Assembly (NCBI RefSeq): GCF_025370935.1
Contig: NC_133482.1
Location: 14,201,431-14,265,430 of the forward strand
DNA: 64,000 bases
Reading direction: 5' to 3'
Source of the DNA: Choristoneura fumiferana
Taxonomy: Eukaryota; Arthropoda; Insecta; Lepidoptera; Tortricidae
The notes under the pieces are model-generated. The model was given only the letters and a program-made list of their open reading frames with translations, ran no database searches and had not been told where the DNA came from. Numbering within the stretch: position 1 is the first letter of the stretch; each line of letters begins with the position of its first letter. The position numbers were made by a program, and so were the translations under genes. Shown one piece after another: positions 13,401 through 21,199 of the stretch.

Positions 13401-16400
13401 TAGTCATCATGCCTGGCGCGCTCGTCGTGCGCGGGGTACATGGCGTGGTGCCGCTTGTTGGCCTTGAAGCAGCCGGCGGGGCGCGCGTCGTGCCGCACCG
13501 GGATGTCGTGCCGGCCTGTCACCACCCACATCTCCAGCTCGCCGTCCGAGTCCGAGTCGGAGGAGAGCCCGGCCACCTCCTCCCTGAACGGAAACAATAT
13601 GCGTAACAACGGCACGAAGCGGTTTGCTTCATCTTTCATAATAATTAGTTATTTGTGTCACAAGGGAGCAAAATGGTGTATTTACGGCGAGGGCGTACAT
13701 TGAATCCAGAATGTGGCGAAGGATTCTGCAATAGGATCCTGAGCGTAGCGAGGGATTCTAAAGTAGAATCCTGAGCGTAATGAGAGATTCAAGTGTTAAC
13801 GCCCAAGATGAAAATAATTTTGCTCCCGAGTGGCTCATACAACTTTTCACACCGAGCATTAAGAAACTTGAAAAAGAAAAATCTAAATATTATTAAAGAA
13901 CAACCAGCATAGGTAATAGCGTGGCTTTACAATTATCTACTTCAAAAAATGAAATTTGCAATAAAACACTTAGAAAATCATTGAACAGAAAAGTTACACT
14001 TTGCTCCCTCTCGACAGGGAGGAAAAGTTACTTTTCTGAAGGAGAGGTGTGAAAAATAATAATCTATATAAATAAAAATGAATCGTAAAATGTGTTGCTA
14101 AGCGCAAAACCCGGGAACGACTGGTCCGATGTCGCTAATTATTTTTTTGTTGTGTTCATTACTGTCAGGTGAAGGTTTTTATGGAAGAAAATACAGAAAA
14201 AAACAACGGGAGCGAAGCCGCGGGCAATAGCTAGTAAATAACAAATATCATGGGACACTTGACACCAATTGACCTAGTCCCAAACTAAGCAAAGCTTGTG
14301 CCATGGATACTAGGCAACGGATAAACATACTTATATAGATAAATACATACTTAAATACATATTAAACATCCAAGACCCGAGAACAAACATTCGTATTATT
14401 AAAAAAAAATGCGAAAAAGATGTCGATCGGCTCGGCCGACGCGAAACGAAGTTTATCGACGAAGTCTTTTTCGCTCTTATTCATCATCATTATCATCAGC
14501 CAGAAGATGCCCACTGCTGAACAAAGACCTCCCCCTTAGAACGCCACAATGAACGACAACTCGCCACTTGCATCCACCGGTTACCCGCAATTCTCACGAT
14601 GTCGTCAGTCCACATAGTCTTTATAGGCTTCCGTCTTCCGGTTCGCGGTTGCCACTCGAGAACTTTTCTCCCCCAACGGTTATCTGTTCTTCGAGCGATG
14701 TTGCCCGCCCATTGCCACTTCAACTTTTTTCGCTCTTATTGCGTGGACATAAAGCGTTACTTGGTCGGCTAAAGCCGATTTCACGTCTATAGATGTGGGG
14801 AGACCCTTCTAAACGTATCGGGTATAAATCAACGCACGTAAAAAGAGCTCCTGGCGATATACCTGCGCAGTGAGCGAAATATGAACCAAATTGGCGGCGG
14901 CCGGGAGGGCCGTAGTAGCGCGCGCGCGGCCGTCACGCCATTGGCTTGTTAGTTGACAGATGCGCAAACGTATCCCCTCCACTAGCCACCCAGAGCTCTT
15001 TTTACGTGCGTTGACTTGTACACGCTAACACATGAAGGGAGGGGCCCTATCTTTAGCCGCTGTGCTTACTTGGGCGCGCTGTGGACGCGCGCGCGCTGCT
15101 GTATCAGGAACTCATCTAGTTCTGCGCCCTCGAGGCGCACGCGCCGCCGCACCGTCAGCTCTATGGTGCGGTCGCCGCCGTTCTCGATCAGGTCACGCGC
15201 CAGCGTCCCGGGGGATGTTCTGGAACAAACAGTACAATGAGCTGGTCTAGTAGATTCTTACAAAATATAAATACAGTACTTTCAATGTAGCATGGTGCGG
15301 GTGACTGCTATCAATATCACAAGACTAGAGTTAAAGTTAGGGAGAGAGAATTTTGTTTTTTCGATTGACAAATTTTTGATAATGTAACCTTAAACAACTG
15401 GTGTGATTTAAAAATCTCCTACAATGCCACAGTCAAGAAATCTAATACAGCATAATCCGGGAGGATCACTCAAGTGAGCCGTTAGTTTGGTTGCCTAGTG
15501 AAACTTACTGATCAGTGAGCACTACGAGTAGTGAGACTTGTTAAGAAGTGAGCGCTAGTGAGTACGCAGTGGCGAGCACTACAAGGAGTGAGAACAATAA
15601 AGTTCTGTTTATGTGGCACCAACTGTAGAAACTGATGAAGCTGCAATGCAGGTCTAGCGACCACAGCTATGCCTGGTACGGTCAACATCATAAAGAAGTG
15701 ATCACTTTTGTACATTCTCGCTTTCAGTCGGTAGGTACACAATTTCATATGGCTTTTCAAACATGACGTTAAATGAAAGGTACAAAAGTCACTTATTTAT
15801 GACGTTGACTGTACAAGTGGATAGGGAAACTTGCCAGCTGTGTGTGAGTAGTGAAACCTATAAAGAAGTAGCGTTAGTGAGACAAACCTGGCAGTGAGCA
15901 CGATAGAGTTCTGCTGATGGGGCGCCCATTGTAAGAACAGGTCTCTGGCGAAGCCGCACTCCAGGTCTGGGAAGGAAGCCAGCACGACCTTGGGGCCCGG
16001 CGAGCGCGCCACGTCGGCCGCCGAGTGGCACAGCTGGAGGTGCCGCAGGGCGAACGGGTTGGAGCGGGCGCCTTCGAACGCTCGCGAGAGCTTGTCGCTC
16101 ATCCACTCTATCTGAAATGGATTCAATATTTTTTTTCACTTCTCATGCTCGTAAAGTTCGTATTTATGCTTATGTTAGATCTAGGCGACATATAATTACT
16201 TTTTATGTTCTAGTGCAAAAAATAAAATCTTTGTCTAAGACTAAGGCAATCAGGTGTAAACAGCCACAAACAAAGAAGTTTTTACATATTTTTTTAAATA
16301 ATTTTGAATTTATGTAAAACTAAAAATCAACCAAATCAATCAAAATAGATCAATAATAGAAAAAAAATATATAATAGTAATGCATGAACAATAAAATGTA

Positions 16401-19400
16401 CATAATAAGTGAACAATTCTTTCAACTGTTGCTATTTCATTTCCTTGCCATCGAAGTGAAAAGGAGAGTGCAACTCGAGCATTAACCTTTGTAACGCCGT
16501 GTTCCGGATCCGTACTAGTCTCGCTCCGCTCTGTGCGAGAATAGGTTAATAAAGCGTTTCTATCGGTCAGTGAAAAACACATTCCTCGCATATCTTTCGT
16601 GGAAACAGCCTAATACCTAATTAAAGTCGACAAATCTTGTATAAATATTGCTCTGCCCAATAGGGTCCATGATGATCACATAATCTCTTTGTAACATCTG
16701 TAACCATATATTGTGGAAAAGCAATAAAATATTGAGTATTGAGTATTGAATACAATTGTCGTTATCTATGTTTTCGCCGCGCGCACCAACTAAAATACGT
16801 GAGTTCCGTCACTAACCCTCCTTTGCCGCGCTGTCAAAAACCCACATGAACTGGTTCGTCGCACAGAACGTTCTAGAGCGCTAATGTTCGAGTTGCCTCG
16901 CGCGGCGGCACCGTATCCACAGTGCGCGACTGCCACGCGACTCCATGTTCGATGGTTTGACGAGTGAACGTCGTATGCAGCTTTATAACACAAGCAATGA
17001 GGGCTATCGCGTATGAATTCGCCACTAGAGGCGCTAGTGTAGCGTGAGGTCTCCGAAATGTCAAATCTCATAGTTTTTGGGTGAGCTACGCGGGTTTAAT
17101 TATAATTAGAATAATTTTGTGAATATTTTGCAATATCTGAAATTAATTATGGCAAATATGCGTTCCGGGGCAATGAATGTCTGTGTTTTGAGACAGTTTT
17201 GTCTTTCAGAAACCTTTGTCCTCCCTTTTTTCCGAACAAAACGGGGACTATGCAACACTGTGGCATGCTCGATATTTTTATGGTACGGTTTTAAGGTGTA
17301 TTAAATATGATTTTAATCTAAACTTTGTTTTCACACCCAGACAAAAACAGACTTTGAAAGCCATACTTAAAAACCTCACGCAACAGTGCGCCATCTAGTG
17401 ATACAAAAAACGATAGCCCTCATTAGATGCTCACCTGAGACTTAGCGAACCCCACAACATTATAGCTGACGTTGGACAACAGTAACAACGTATACGCGAC
17501 CAGTCCCGAGTCCTTGTTCCTCCACAGTTGGTCCAACATGTGAGCTAATTCTAGTACCCTGCCTGCTGTGTCCGTACACACTAGGACACTGCCTCCGCCT
17601 CGTAGGGTACTGAGAATTGTTGCTGGAAATAAAAAGTTGGATTTTAGTCACACTGACTATTTATTTGGGTTGGATTTAAGGCATTCTGTGCACACATTTC
17701 ATGAACTGTTGGATAGAAATTCCAAGAATTTATTGAATTCCTAGTTACTTATAACACTCCCAAGATCTAATAAACCTTGATTAAAATTTTTCCGGCTGGT
17801 TTAAGCGTGAAAGAGTAACAAACAAACACACAAATATTTGCATTTATAAGCGAAAACATGTTTAAATTATGCCTTGCTTTATGATTTACAAAAGTTTGTA
17901 ATTTTTCTTACTCATCAATTTTTCATCTCTTAACCTCCGCCTTGGTTGCACATAATCAGCATTCATAGCTCCAAGAAGCAGCAACGAGGGTCTCATGATC
18001 CTCTCTATCTCGCAGCCATTGAGATGCCGCTCCTTCTTATGGTTGAAGTCCGGTGCATACACTATGTCTTCCTCACCAGGGGCTGCGATTCGCCAGATGG
18101 TGCCACCAAGCGAGTGACCAGCTGGTAATGGTGTGATCCGGAGGCCTAAGCCTTTACCTGAAAGAATATAAATGAATGATTAATTGAAATAATGTTGTCA
18201 CACTACATCTCATATATTGTATTTTTTATTTGTGTCACTTTTGTATATATACCCCAACCAGGGATTCAACCCAGGACCTCAAGCTTTATAATCAAATTCT
18301 TTAACACTTGACTATTATGGTTGTCATTTAGAAAGTATACTCATTTATTTACCTTTCATATCAACACTCTGATTGTACTTCAGCTGTACGATGCTATCAA
18401 ACACGGCATCCACATCGTCCAATGTGAACAGATCAAACTCCGACACATTTTTGTGTGCTTGGTAGAGATCGTACATGAACATCTGCCCCATCTTGTAGAC
18501 TGGCAGAGTAGCATAGATTGGGCAGTTGAGGCCGAGCTTGCCGACTGCATAAGGCAAGGCTCCGAGGTGCAGAGGGTCTGAATGTGAGAGGAGAACTGCA
18601 TCTATGCTATTTACATGTCTGAAATTGGAAAAAGAAAAAGTTTGCAGCTTTATTATGCACAAGCTGTTCATAAGTCTCCACATTCCACTAAACAGTTTTT
18701 TGAATTAGATGAGAGTTGTGCAATCACCTTTGCGTATAGGTTGTAATAAGACTGAAGACCTAATTCACTTTCTTTTGGAATGTGATCAGAATAAGGACAT
18801 CAGAGACAGGTATTTGGATGGTATGGGCTTGTTCAATGGGGATGTAAATGTAATTCTGAGTCGATCGCTTTCAGAGGAAGCGATGCTGATTTACAGATTC
18901 ATTAGACAGGCCTTTGCATCCAGAGACGTGGCTTCAGTGCAATGGAGAGCGTAAAATTTGTAGTGTGCTGTATATAACTGAGGTTCCTCATGAGGCTGAC
19001 CTAGTCACATTTGGTGTACTAAAGCCTCATTAAAATACTAGAGCAATTTTCCAGGATAGAAACCACCCGTAGATGTCATATATCTCAATGACAACTGACA
19101 CTTAAGACAATGAAAGAAAGAAGAAAGAAAGAAAGAAAATAATTTATTTATAACAGCAGTGACACATTACACAGGTTAGGAAAAATAACAATAAGAAGTA
19201 TTTCCGCTATAAAAAGGTCCCGGCTCAGCATATTGCTGGTTGAAAACCAACACTGGTCTTCCGCCGGGCCACAGAAGAGTGAAATTATGGAAAGTCACAC
19301 AAAACAAATACAAAAATAGCTACGAGACTAAAATATAAGTTGGCTGTATAGCCCACATTATCATGGCAACAGTACATGTAATATATACATGTAATAATTG

Positions 19401-19956
19401 AATGAACATTTAGTCTTAAGGTATCATCAGGCAGGCTTGTTATTTTTTAGATTTTTGGTAAATGTACATGAAAAAGAAATAAAACATTAAGGGCAGTCCA
19501 AATGTAAGATATTGTTTAAAACATCCATACCTAAGTATACATCAACTTATTGCTGTGAAGTGTTTTTTTTTACAAAGAATCATAACAAACTGTATTAGAG
19601 CTGCTACGTTGCTGTCTTATTGCAGTTTCTATGCAGTATGCCGGTCACAAAAAATCTGCACCATAGCAACACTTTTGCAATTGACTTGCAGCTCAAATAA
19701 AAACCGTCTGTTACAGCCTAAATAACTACAGTAAGTTTTTGATAATTAATTCATTTTAGAACTTGTTATGTAGCAAAAAATACAAACACACATAACCTCA
19801 AACTAACCTCTTTAGTTCCTTAATGAACTCCATATCGAATTTCTCGTCCCATCCACAGTCGAGAAGGAATTTGAATTCGTCTATCTGCAGCACGTAGCAT
19901 GGCGGAGTCTCATCACCAGCCCCCGAGACGCAGTGAACTTTGATGATCGAAGTCAT
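7363..19956 (-). CDS. CPSF2: CPSF2 / CPSF100, complete 13-exon gene
   Basis: Cleavage and polyadenylation specificity factor subunit 2, the inactive partner of the endonuclease CPSF73 in the nuclear pre-mRNA 3'-end cleavage complex (with symplekin; also used for histone mRNAs). Thirteen exons with GT-AG borders (coordinates in the exon entries) join into 2193 nt, 730 codons plus stop, slightly shorter than the human (~782) or fly (~756) proteins. Residues 1-230 form the metallo-beta-lactamase fold. Motif 2, which in CPSF73 carries the HxHxDH zinc ligands, reads SHSDPLHLG at 61-69, the degenerate CPSF100 form, so no nuclease activity is expected. A beta-CASP region follows to about residue 370, then an acidic DSDSDGE insert near 415-425, an RMMBL-like segment and the conserved C-terminus ending in QFAIV. 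The ATG at 19956 opens MTSIIKVHCVSG, the usual start. Introns range from 195 to 1486 bp and carry SINEs, MITEs and LINE scraps; all coding exons are intact. Confidence 0.95.
7531..7671. repeat. PIF/Harbinger-type MITE, copy 1
   Basis: 141 bp between two TTA target duplications (7528-7530 and 7672-7674). Ends read CCCCCTGTTTCACCATCCAT and GGTGAAACAGCCCC, inverted to each other, and the middle pairs GATGCCGTCTCTG with GACGGAGACGGCATC. It lies 76 bp upstream (sense) of CPSF2 exon 13, in intron 12. TWA target duplications with a GGG-type terminus point to the PIF/Harbinger (Tourist-like) class. Confidence 0.8.
7855..8300. other. CPSF2 intron 12, no recognised element
   Basis: AT-rich intron sequence. 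A small CTGGCATGTGACATCACACGCCAG hairpin-like motif lies at about 7892-7918. No supported exon on either strand. Confidence 0.4.
8410..8597 (-). CDS. CPSF2: CPSF2 exon 12
   Basis: 188 nt, acceptor TTAACAG after a poly-T tract, donor CGA|GTGAGT. Encodes SELRAALARHGLAAEFVGGA, corresponding to the 'GIQAEFVGG' motif of the CPSF100 C-terminal domain. Ends in phase 0 at residue 700. Confidence 0.94.
8802..9040 (+). mobile_element. Helitron fragment (Lep1-like 5' half)
   Basis: Starts TCTTACTAATATTATAAAC, close to the TCCTACTAATATTATAAATG start shared by other copies in the window, and continues with the AAACGGTTGGATGGATTTTG and ACTTTTTTCTCGATATTCCC blocks. The CTAG terminus is missing. In CPSF2 intron 11. 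Confidence 0.6.
9055..9115 (-). mobile_element. Short fragment of poly(A) retroelement family E
   Basis: Matches the 5' end of the full copies at 42096-42385 (complement): GGTGGTAGGAGCTTGTGCAA then GTCCGCCCGGATGG. In CPSF2 intron 11. Confidence 0.55.
9208..9328 (-). CDS. CPSF2: CPSF2 exon 11
   Basis: 121 nt, acceptor GTTCAG, donor CTG|GTCAGT. Encodes VKLTDALMSGLAWRAAGDAE then LAWLSGVV, matching the 'KDAELAWIDGVL' part of CPSF100. Very GC-rich for the window. Confidence 0.93.
9352..9970. repeat. Complex dispersed repeat family S, rearranged
   Basis: Contains CTCATGCTCGTAAACTTCG and its inverted counterpart at about 9640-9665, each beside ATTGTCGTGGCCTGGAAGTA and GAATTAAACGGACGAGCTTG. Direct and inverted copies together suggest a duplicated element about 300 bp long. 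A related copy is at 16130-16475. Fills CPSF2 intron 10. Confidence 0.55.
10072..10162 (-). CDS. CPSF2: CPSF2 exon 10
   Basis: 91 nt, acceptor CTTGCAG, donor CAG|GTAACA. Encodes KYCEMEGIEKIFTPTRGEVI and ends ESHIYQ, the counterpart of the SETHIYQ motif in the vertebrate protein. Confidence 0.92.
10329..10440 (+). mobile_element. Helitron 5' fragment with GT microsatellite
   Basis: ATCCTACTAATCATTATAAA then ATGCGAAAGTTCATACGC followed by a (GT)n run, the layout of the Lep1-like Helitron 5' end. The CTAG end is absent. In CPSF2 intron 9. Confidence 0.55.
10441..10540 (+). mobile_element. RTE-like LINE 3' tail fragment
   Basis: Text with GGGGAGGCTAATGTCCAACA followed by GTGGACGTCCTACGGCTGAT and a short ATGATG run is the 3' end shared by LINE copies near 63120-63170 and 20873-20910. 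In CPSF2 intron 9. Confidence 0.5.
10693..10879 (-). CDS. CPSF2: CPSF2 exon 9
   Basis: 187 nt, acceptor TTTTACAG, donor CAG|GTTAGT. Encodes IPSKCVTSVRQVAIRASVQY and IELEGRCDGESLLRVV, matching the YIDFEGRSDGDS region of other CPSF100 proteins (RMMBL-like). Confidence 0.94.
10918..11050 (-). mobile_element. Non-LTR retrotransposon 3' end
   Basis: Minus-strand element tail. It begins at 10918 with AGTCAAAATCAAAATATATT, the complement of an AATAAATATATTTTGATTTT tail, as in RTE-type elements with TTTTGA repeats. 5' truncated. In CPSF2 intron 8. Confidence 0.5.
11131..11307. repeat. Palindromic MITE, ~177 bp
   Basis: Inverted ends AGTTAACACTTGACAGATGG (left) and CCATCTGTCAAGTGTTAACT (right) extend another ~30 bp inwards through GGGCGTGCCTTCAGTCAATT. 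In CPSF2 intron 8. Confidence 0.75.
11893..11983 (-). CDS. CPSF2: CPSF2 exon 8
   Basis: 91 nt, acceptor GTCGCAG, donor GAAG|GTAAAC. Encodes PEDYRLAEIVDAEGEIRD and a proline-rich PPAPPPKEE linker (residues 475-504). Confidence 0.92.
12306..12550 (+). mobile_element. tRNA-derived SINE, family D
   Basis: Head with Pol III box A (TGGCCAAGTGGTTAGAGAAC) and box B (GGTTCGATTCC), then a unique body (AATACGAATGTTTGTTCTCG, CCGTTGCCTAGTATCCATAG, GACTAGGTCAATTGGTGTCA) and a T/A-rich TTTATTTATTATTAT tail. Other copies: 14248, 29450, 56877, 58058 and a degraded one at 18251. In CPSF2 intron 7. Confidence 0.8.
12568..12765 (-). mobile_element. Poly(A) retroelement family E, 5' truncated
   Basis: On the minus strand it ends in AATTAAAAAAAAACC after GATCTCTTACCATCAGGAGA and CTTGCTCGTTTGCCATCCAG, as in the full copies. 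Its 5' part beyond AAAGAGAGCCGG is missing. In CPSF2 intron 7. Confidence 0.65.
12788..13050. repeat. Direct tandem duplication, period ~141 bp
   Basis: GTTCCTATCAAATTAATATG at 12791 recurs as GTTCCTATCAAATGAATATG at 12932, and ~120 bp after each are alignable, including the CATGCAAACGATTATCA block and GGTAGATCACAT end. The flanks share GCTGATGG. In CPSF2 intron 7. Confidence 0.7.
13050..13335 (-). mobile_element. Poly(A) retroelement family E, near full length
   Basis: On the minus strand it runs from CAGGTGGTAGGACCTTGTGC through CTAATCCTGCCGTGAAGCAG and GCCTCTAGGTTGGCAACGCA to GCCATCCAGTCGAATAAAAG followed by A-rich sequence, ~285 bp. No tRNA-like boxes; a SINE or the 3' end of a poly(A) LINE. 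It ends 50 bp from exon 7 in CPSF2 intron 7. Confidence 0.7.
13385..13583 (-). CDS. CPSF2: CPSF2 exon 7
   Basis: 199 nt, acceptor CGTTCAG, donor CGG|GTCAGT. Encodes EEVAGLSSDSDSDGELEM, an acidic low-complexity insert, then the basic FKANKRHHAMYPAHDE segment that CPSF100 proteins place before the C-terminal region. Ends in phase 0 at residue 474. Confidence 0.94.
13656..13835. repeat. Repeat with inner tandem GGATTCT units
   Basis: Two ~31-bp units around GATCCTGAGCGTAGCGAGGG / GAATCCTGAGCGTAATGAGA (13735-13790) sit between imperfect inverted flanks, GGGAGCAAAATGGTG (13664) and ATAATTTTGCTCCC (~13822). In CPSF2 intron 6. Confidence 0.5.
14070..14234 (+). mobile_element. Non-autonomous Helitron 3' end
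   Basis: Ends GGAGCGAAGCCGCGGGCAAT then AGCTAG (14229-14234) followed by T. The GAAGCCGCGGGC hairpin just before CTAG is the Helitron 3' signature. It starts near TCTATATAAATAAAAATG. In CPSF2 intron 6. Confidence 0.65.
14248..14405 (-). mobile_element. SINE family D, head missing
   Basis: Complement of the family D body (TAGTATCCATGGCACAAGC, CTAGGTCAATTGGTGTCAAG), lacking the box A/B head. It abuts the Helitron end at 14234. In CPSF2 intron 6. Confidence 0.65.
14482..14725 (-). mobile_element. 5'-truncated RTE-like LINE with 15-bp TSD
   Basis: The minus strand encodes KWQWAGNIARRTDNRWG and LEWQPRTGRR, the C-terminal tail of an RTE/BovB-like ORF2, and ends in an (ATGATG)n-type tail. It is flanked by an exact 15-bp target duplication TTTTTCGCTCTTATT at 14467-14481 and 14726-14740. 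The same LINE tail is at 62895-63180. In CPSF2 intron 6. Confidence 0.8.
14829..15014. repeat. GC-rich palindromic MITE beside exon 6
   Basis: 22-bp perfect terminal inverted repeats, outer end TCAACGCACGTAAAAAGAGC. The interior is GC-rich with a (GC)n-like run near 14920. It ends 55 bp from the donor side of CPSF2 exon 6. Confidence 0.75.
15070..15219 (-). CDS. CPSF2: CPSF2 exon 6
   Basis: 150 nt, acceptor GTTCCAG, donor AA|GTAAGC. Encodes TSPGTLARDLIENGG and RRRVRLEGAELDEFL, the end of the beta-CASP part (residues ~358-408). GC-rich third positions compared with its introns. Confidence 0.94.
15586..15655 (-). pseudogene. Fossil partial duplicate of CPSF2 exon 5
   Basis: In intron 5, minus strand, the frame reads FLQLVPHKQNFIVLT where exon 5 reads FLQWAPHQQNSIVLT, 11 of 15 residues identical. 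At the DNA level roughly three quarters of the bases agree, with a small deletion. Similarity continues past the exon end into intron sequence (CTCACTAACGCTACTTCTTT against CTCACTAGCGCTCACTTCTT), so this was a genomic tandem duplication and not a retrocopy. The donor is lost (CCTTGTAG in place of CCAGGTTT). A hairpin MITE at 15675-15814 separates it from the true exon. Confidence 0.65.
15675..15814. repeat. Hairpin MITE in CPSF2 intron 5
   Basis: About 36-40-bp inverted ends: GGTACGGTCAACATCATAAA on the left and the complement, ending TTTATGACGTTGACTGTAC, on the right. The interior is unique and non-coding. Confidence 0.65.
15888..16111 (-). CDS. CPSF2: CPSF2 exon 5
   Basis: 224 nt, acceptor TTTCAG, donor CCAG|GTTTGT. 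Encodes IEWMSDKLSRAFEGARSNPF and KVVLASFPDLECGFARDLF (residues 284-358), beta-CASP. A decayed copy of its 3' end lies in the following intron at about 15586-15655. Confidence 0.95.
16130..16475. repeat. Dispersed repeat family S copy
   Basis: Begins TCTCATGCTCGTAAAGTTCG at 16140, then GGCGACATA, and shares the TTTCCTTGCCATCGAAGTGA end with 9850-9890. Non-coding, in CPSF2 intron 4. Confidence 0.5.
16996..17424. repeat. 429-bp MITE family B in CPSF2 intron 4
   Basis: Inverted ends AATGAGGGCTATCG and CGATAGCCCTCATT. Two further copies, 26624-27050 (inverted) and 58685-59113 (inverted), match along the whole length, including GAATTCGCCACTAGAGGCGC and GTTTTGAGACAGTTTTGTCT. Short frames inside are repeated in each copy but show no protein signature. 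It ends 11 bp from exon 4. Confidence 0.8.
17435..17622 (-). CDS. CPSF2: CPSF2 exon 4
   Basis: 188 nt, acceptor TTTCCAG, donor CAG|GTGAGC. Encodes TLRGGGSVLVCTDTAGRVLE, entry into the beta-CASP domain, and ends in phase 0 at residue 283. A 429-bp MITE ends only 11 bases downstream of the exon, inside the donor-side intron. Confidence 0.95.
17912..18157 (-). CDS. CPSF2: CPSF2 exon 3
   Basis: 246 nt, acceptor CTTTCAG, donor A|GTAAGA. Encodes ITPLPAGHSLGGTIWRI and YAPDFNHKKERHLNG, highly conserved parts of the metallo-beta-lactamase fold (residues ~139-220). Confidence 0.95.
18251..18318 (-). mobile_element. Degraded SINE family D head
   Basis: Complement reads AAGCTTGAGGTCCTGGGTTG then AATCCCTGGTTGGGG, matching the family D box B region with several substitutions. 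In CPSF2 intron 2. Confidence 0.6.
18353..18618 (-). CDS. CPSF2: CPSF2 exon 2
   Basis: 266 nt, acceptor TTTCAG, donor G|GTAAAT. Carries SHSDPLHLGALP, the degenerate zinc-site motif 2 typical of CPSF100, followed by the YATLPVYKMGQMFMYDLY segment. Completes Arg50 and ends one base into codon 139. Confidence 0.95.
18700..18958 (+). mobile_element. Non-LTR retrotransposon ORF2 remnant
   Basis: Plus-strand frame contains GCNKTEDLIHFLLECDQNKD, the Cys/His tail (C...H..C) found after reverse transcriptase in many LINEs, and ends QWRA then TAA. Antisense to CPSF2 within intron 1. No reverse transcriptase core remains. Confidence 0.65.
19115..19300 (-). mobile_element. Retroelement 3' UTR fragment
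   Basis: The segment with TATAAAAAGGTCCCGGCTCA and GGTTGAAAACCAACACTGGT recurs at 38215-38360 and is preceded by a (GAAA)n run. Orientation is judged from the A-rich edge only. In CPSF2 intron 1. Confidence 0.5.
19808..19956 (-). CDS. CPSF2: CPSF2 exon 1 (start codon)
   Basis: 149 nt, codons 1-49 plus two bases. Encodes MTSIIKVHCVSGAG and then LLDCGWDEKF, the first beta-lactamase-fold strands. The donor is AAAGAG|GTTAGT. An in-frame ATG with a plausible context starts at 19956. Confidence 0.93.
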
Positions 19957-20275
19957 TGCGCCGGTTCGAGTTCAAACTATGCCTAAATTTAACTAATTCT
20001 CACACTTTTATCATCATGTAGCTACACAAATCACTTGACTGGAGCCTCTATTTGAATTTTTCTAAGCTCTATTGGATGTTTATGTTTTGGGACAAATAAA
20101 ACGAAGATAAAGAAAATCAAGCTAAGCGGCAAACAAACGTTGACGTTGCTCACTGCTTGACTGACAGACAATACAGACAGACGCAGAACATTGACAGTCA
20201 GCGTCAATGTCAAAACTGGAGGCACAGATTGAAAATTAAAAAAAATACTAAATACTGGATTAATAATAATAATAT
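19957..20275 (-). promoter_or_regulatory. CPSF2 5' flank
   Basis: Region upstream of the CPSF2 start codon. No TATA box at a convincing distance is seen. It holds a run of related ACAGACAGACGC and TGACAGTCAGCG motifs near 20160-20205. Transcription start not determined. Confidence 0.35.
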
Positions 20276-20283
20276 TGAGGGGC

Positions 20284-20369
20284 TACTACGAAATTCGAAG
20301 TTCGTGTCGTACCGTTCGTGAGTGAGAGGGACGGTACAACACGAACTTCGATTTTAGAATTTCGTAGTA
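20284..20369. repeat. TTCGTAGTA hairpin MITE, copy 1
   Basis: TACTACGAAATTCGAAGTTC pairs with the right end, which finishes GAATTTCGTAGTA. The loop carries GAGAGGGACGGTAC. Related copies at 33274-33382 and 54260-54377. Confidence 0.7.
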
Positions 20370-20384
20370 ACTGGGAGGGTTACT

Positions 20385-20790
20385 ACAAAATTTTGCCGTT
20401 AGATTTACGGCAAGTGTTAAAAAAAAGAGACGGCATGATATGAATTCCACAGTTTCACATTCGGTTCCATTTTGGCATACACATATCGCACTGAAACCGA
20501 TCATCATAAAGTACTTAGAACGTATACCTACTGCTCGCAACACACAAACAGACAGACAGACATTCAAACTTTTAACACCCCTCTTTTTGCCAGTCTGCCT
20601 GTCTGTCTATGGCATCGTAGCTCTCAAACTGTTAGACCGATTTCGATGCAGTTTTCTTACGTGAAAGCGAGTTTCCTTGTGGTGGTTCTTAGCTAAATTT
20701 CATTAAAATCAGTTTAGCCGTTTTTGACATATTGAACTTTGGAATGACATTGTCAGGGGTTTTGCAGCTTTTTAAGGTAGGTTAGGTCCT
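20385..20790 (+). repeat. Dispersed repeat family J (with CAGACAGACAGA)
   Basis: Contains a CAGACAGACAGA run and the blocks TTTCATTAAAATCAGTTTAG and TTGACATATTGAACTTTGGA. Other copies: 28170, 29865, and reverse-strand 53055 and 59768. Class unknown; no terminal inverted repeats recognised. Confidence 0.5.
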
Positions 20791-20872
20791 GATCTCATGA
20801 TCATTTAGAATCTTTGCCTGTTGCTTGATTAATGATGGTAAACGGTTAAAATGCTAAGTCATCATCATCATC

Positions 20873-20910
20873 TCAGCCGTAGGACGACCACTGTTGGACT
20901 TAGGCCTCCC
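20873..20910 (-). mobile_element. LINE 3' tail scrap
   Basis: Complement of GGAGGCCTAAGTCCAACAGT then GGTCGTCCTACGGCTGAG, preceded by ATGATGATGA: the RTE-like tail also seen at 63118-63160. Confidence 0.5.
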
Positions 20911-20953
20911 CGGGTCTATATTAATTTGCATAAATTAATTTACTCTATTTCAA

Positions 20954-20959
20954 TTTATT
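20954..20959 (-). promoter_or_regulatory. Candidate poly(A) signal for the 21.2-kb exon
   Basis: Minus-strand AATAAA 241 bases after the stop codon at 21200, the first canonical hexamer in sense. Whether it is used is not known. Confidence 0.35.
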
Positions 20960-21199
20960 CGTGGAGTAAAATGGGGCTGATCAATTAGATACTCACTTAA
21001 TGCCTAAATTAAACTTCAGCATTATAATTTATAATTCCTTAGACAGTAATTGTATGGGTTACTATTAATGCAAATTAAAGGCCCTTTTGTAAGATAAAGT
21101 ATATCCGAATTAACTAATAAATAAAACGGCGTTAGGTAGCTGAAGGTTATGTGTATGATATTAAAACCACAATTTAAAAGCAAGTAGGTATTTTCTTTG

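Noticed and set aside
13307..13703. Plus-strand ORFs of 99 and 87 codons
   Set aside because: Antisense shadows of CPSF2 exon 7; minus strand has the conserved protein and splice borders.
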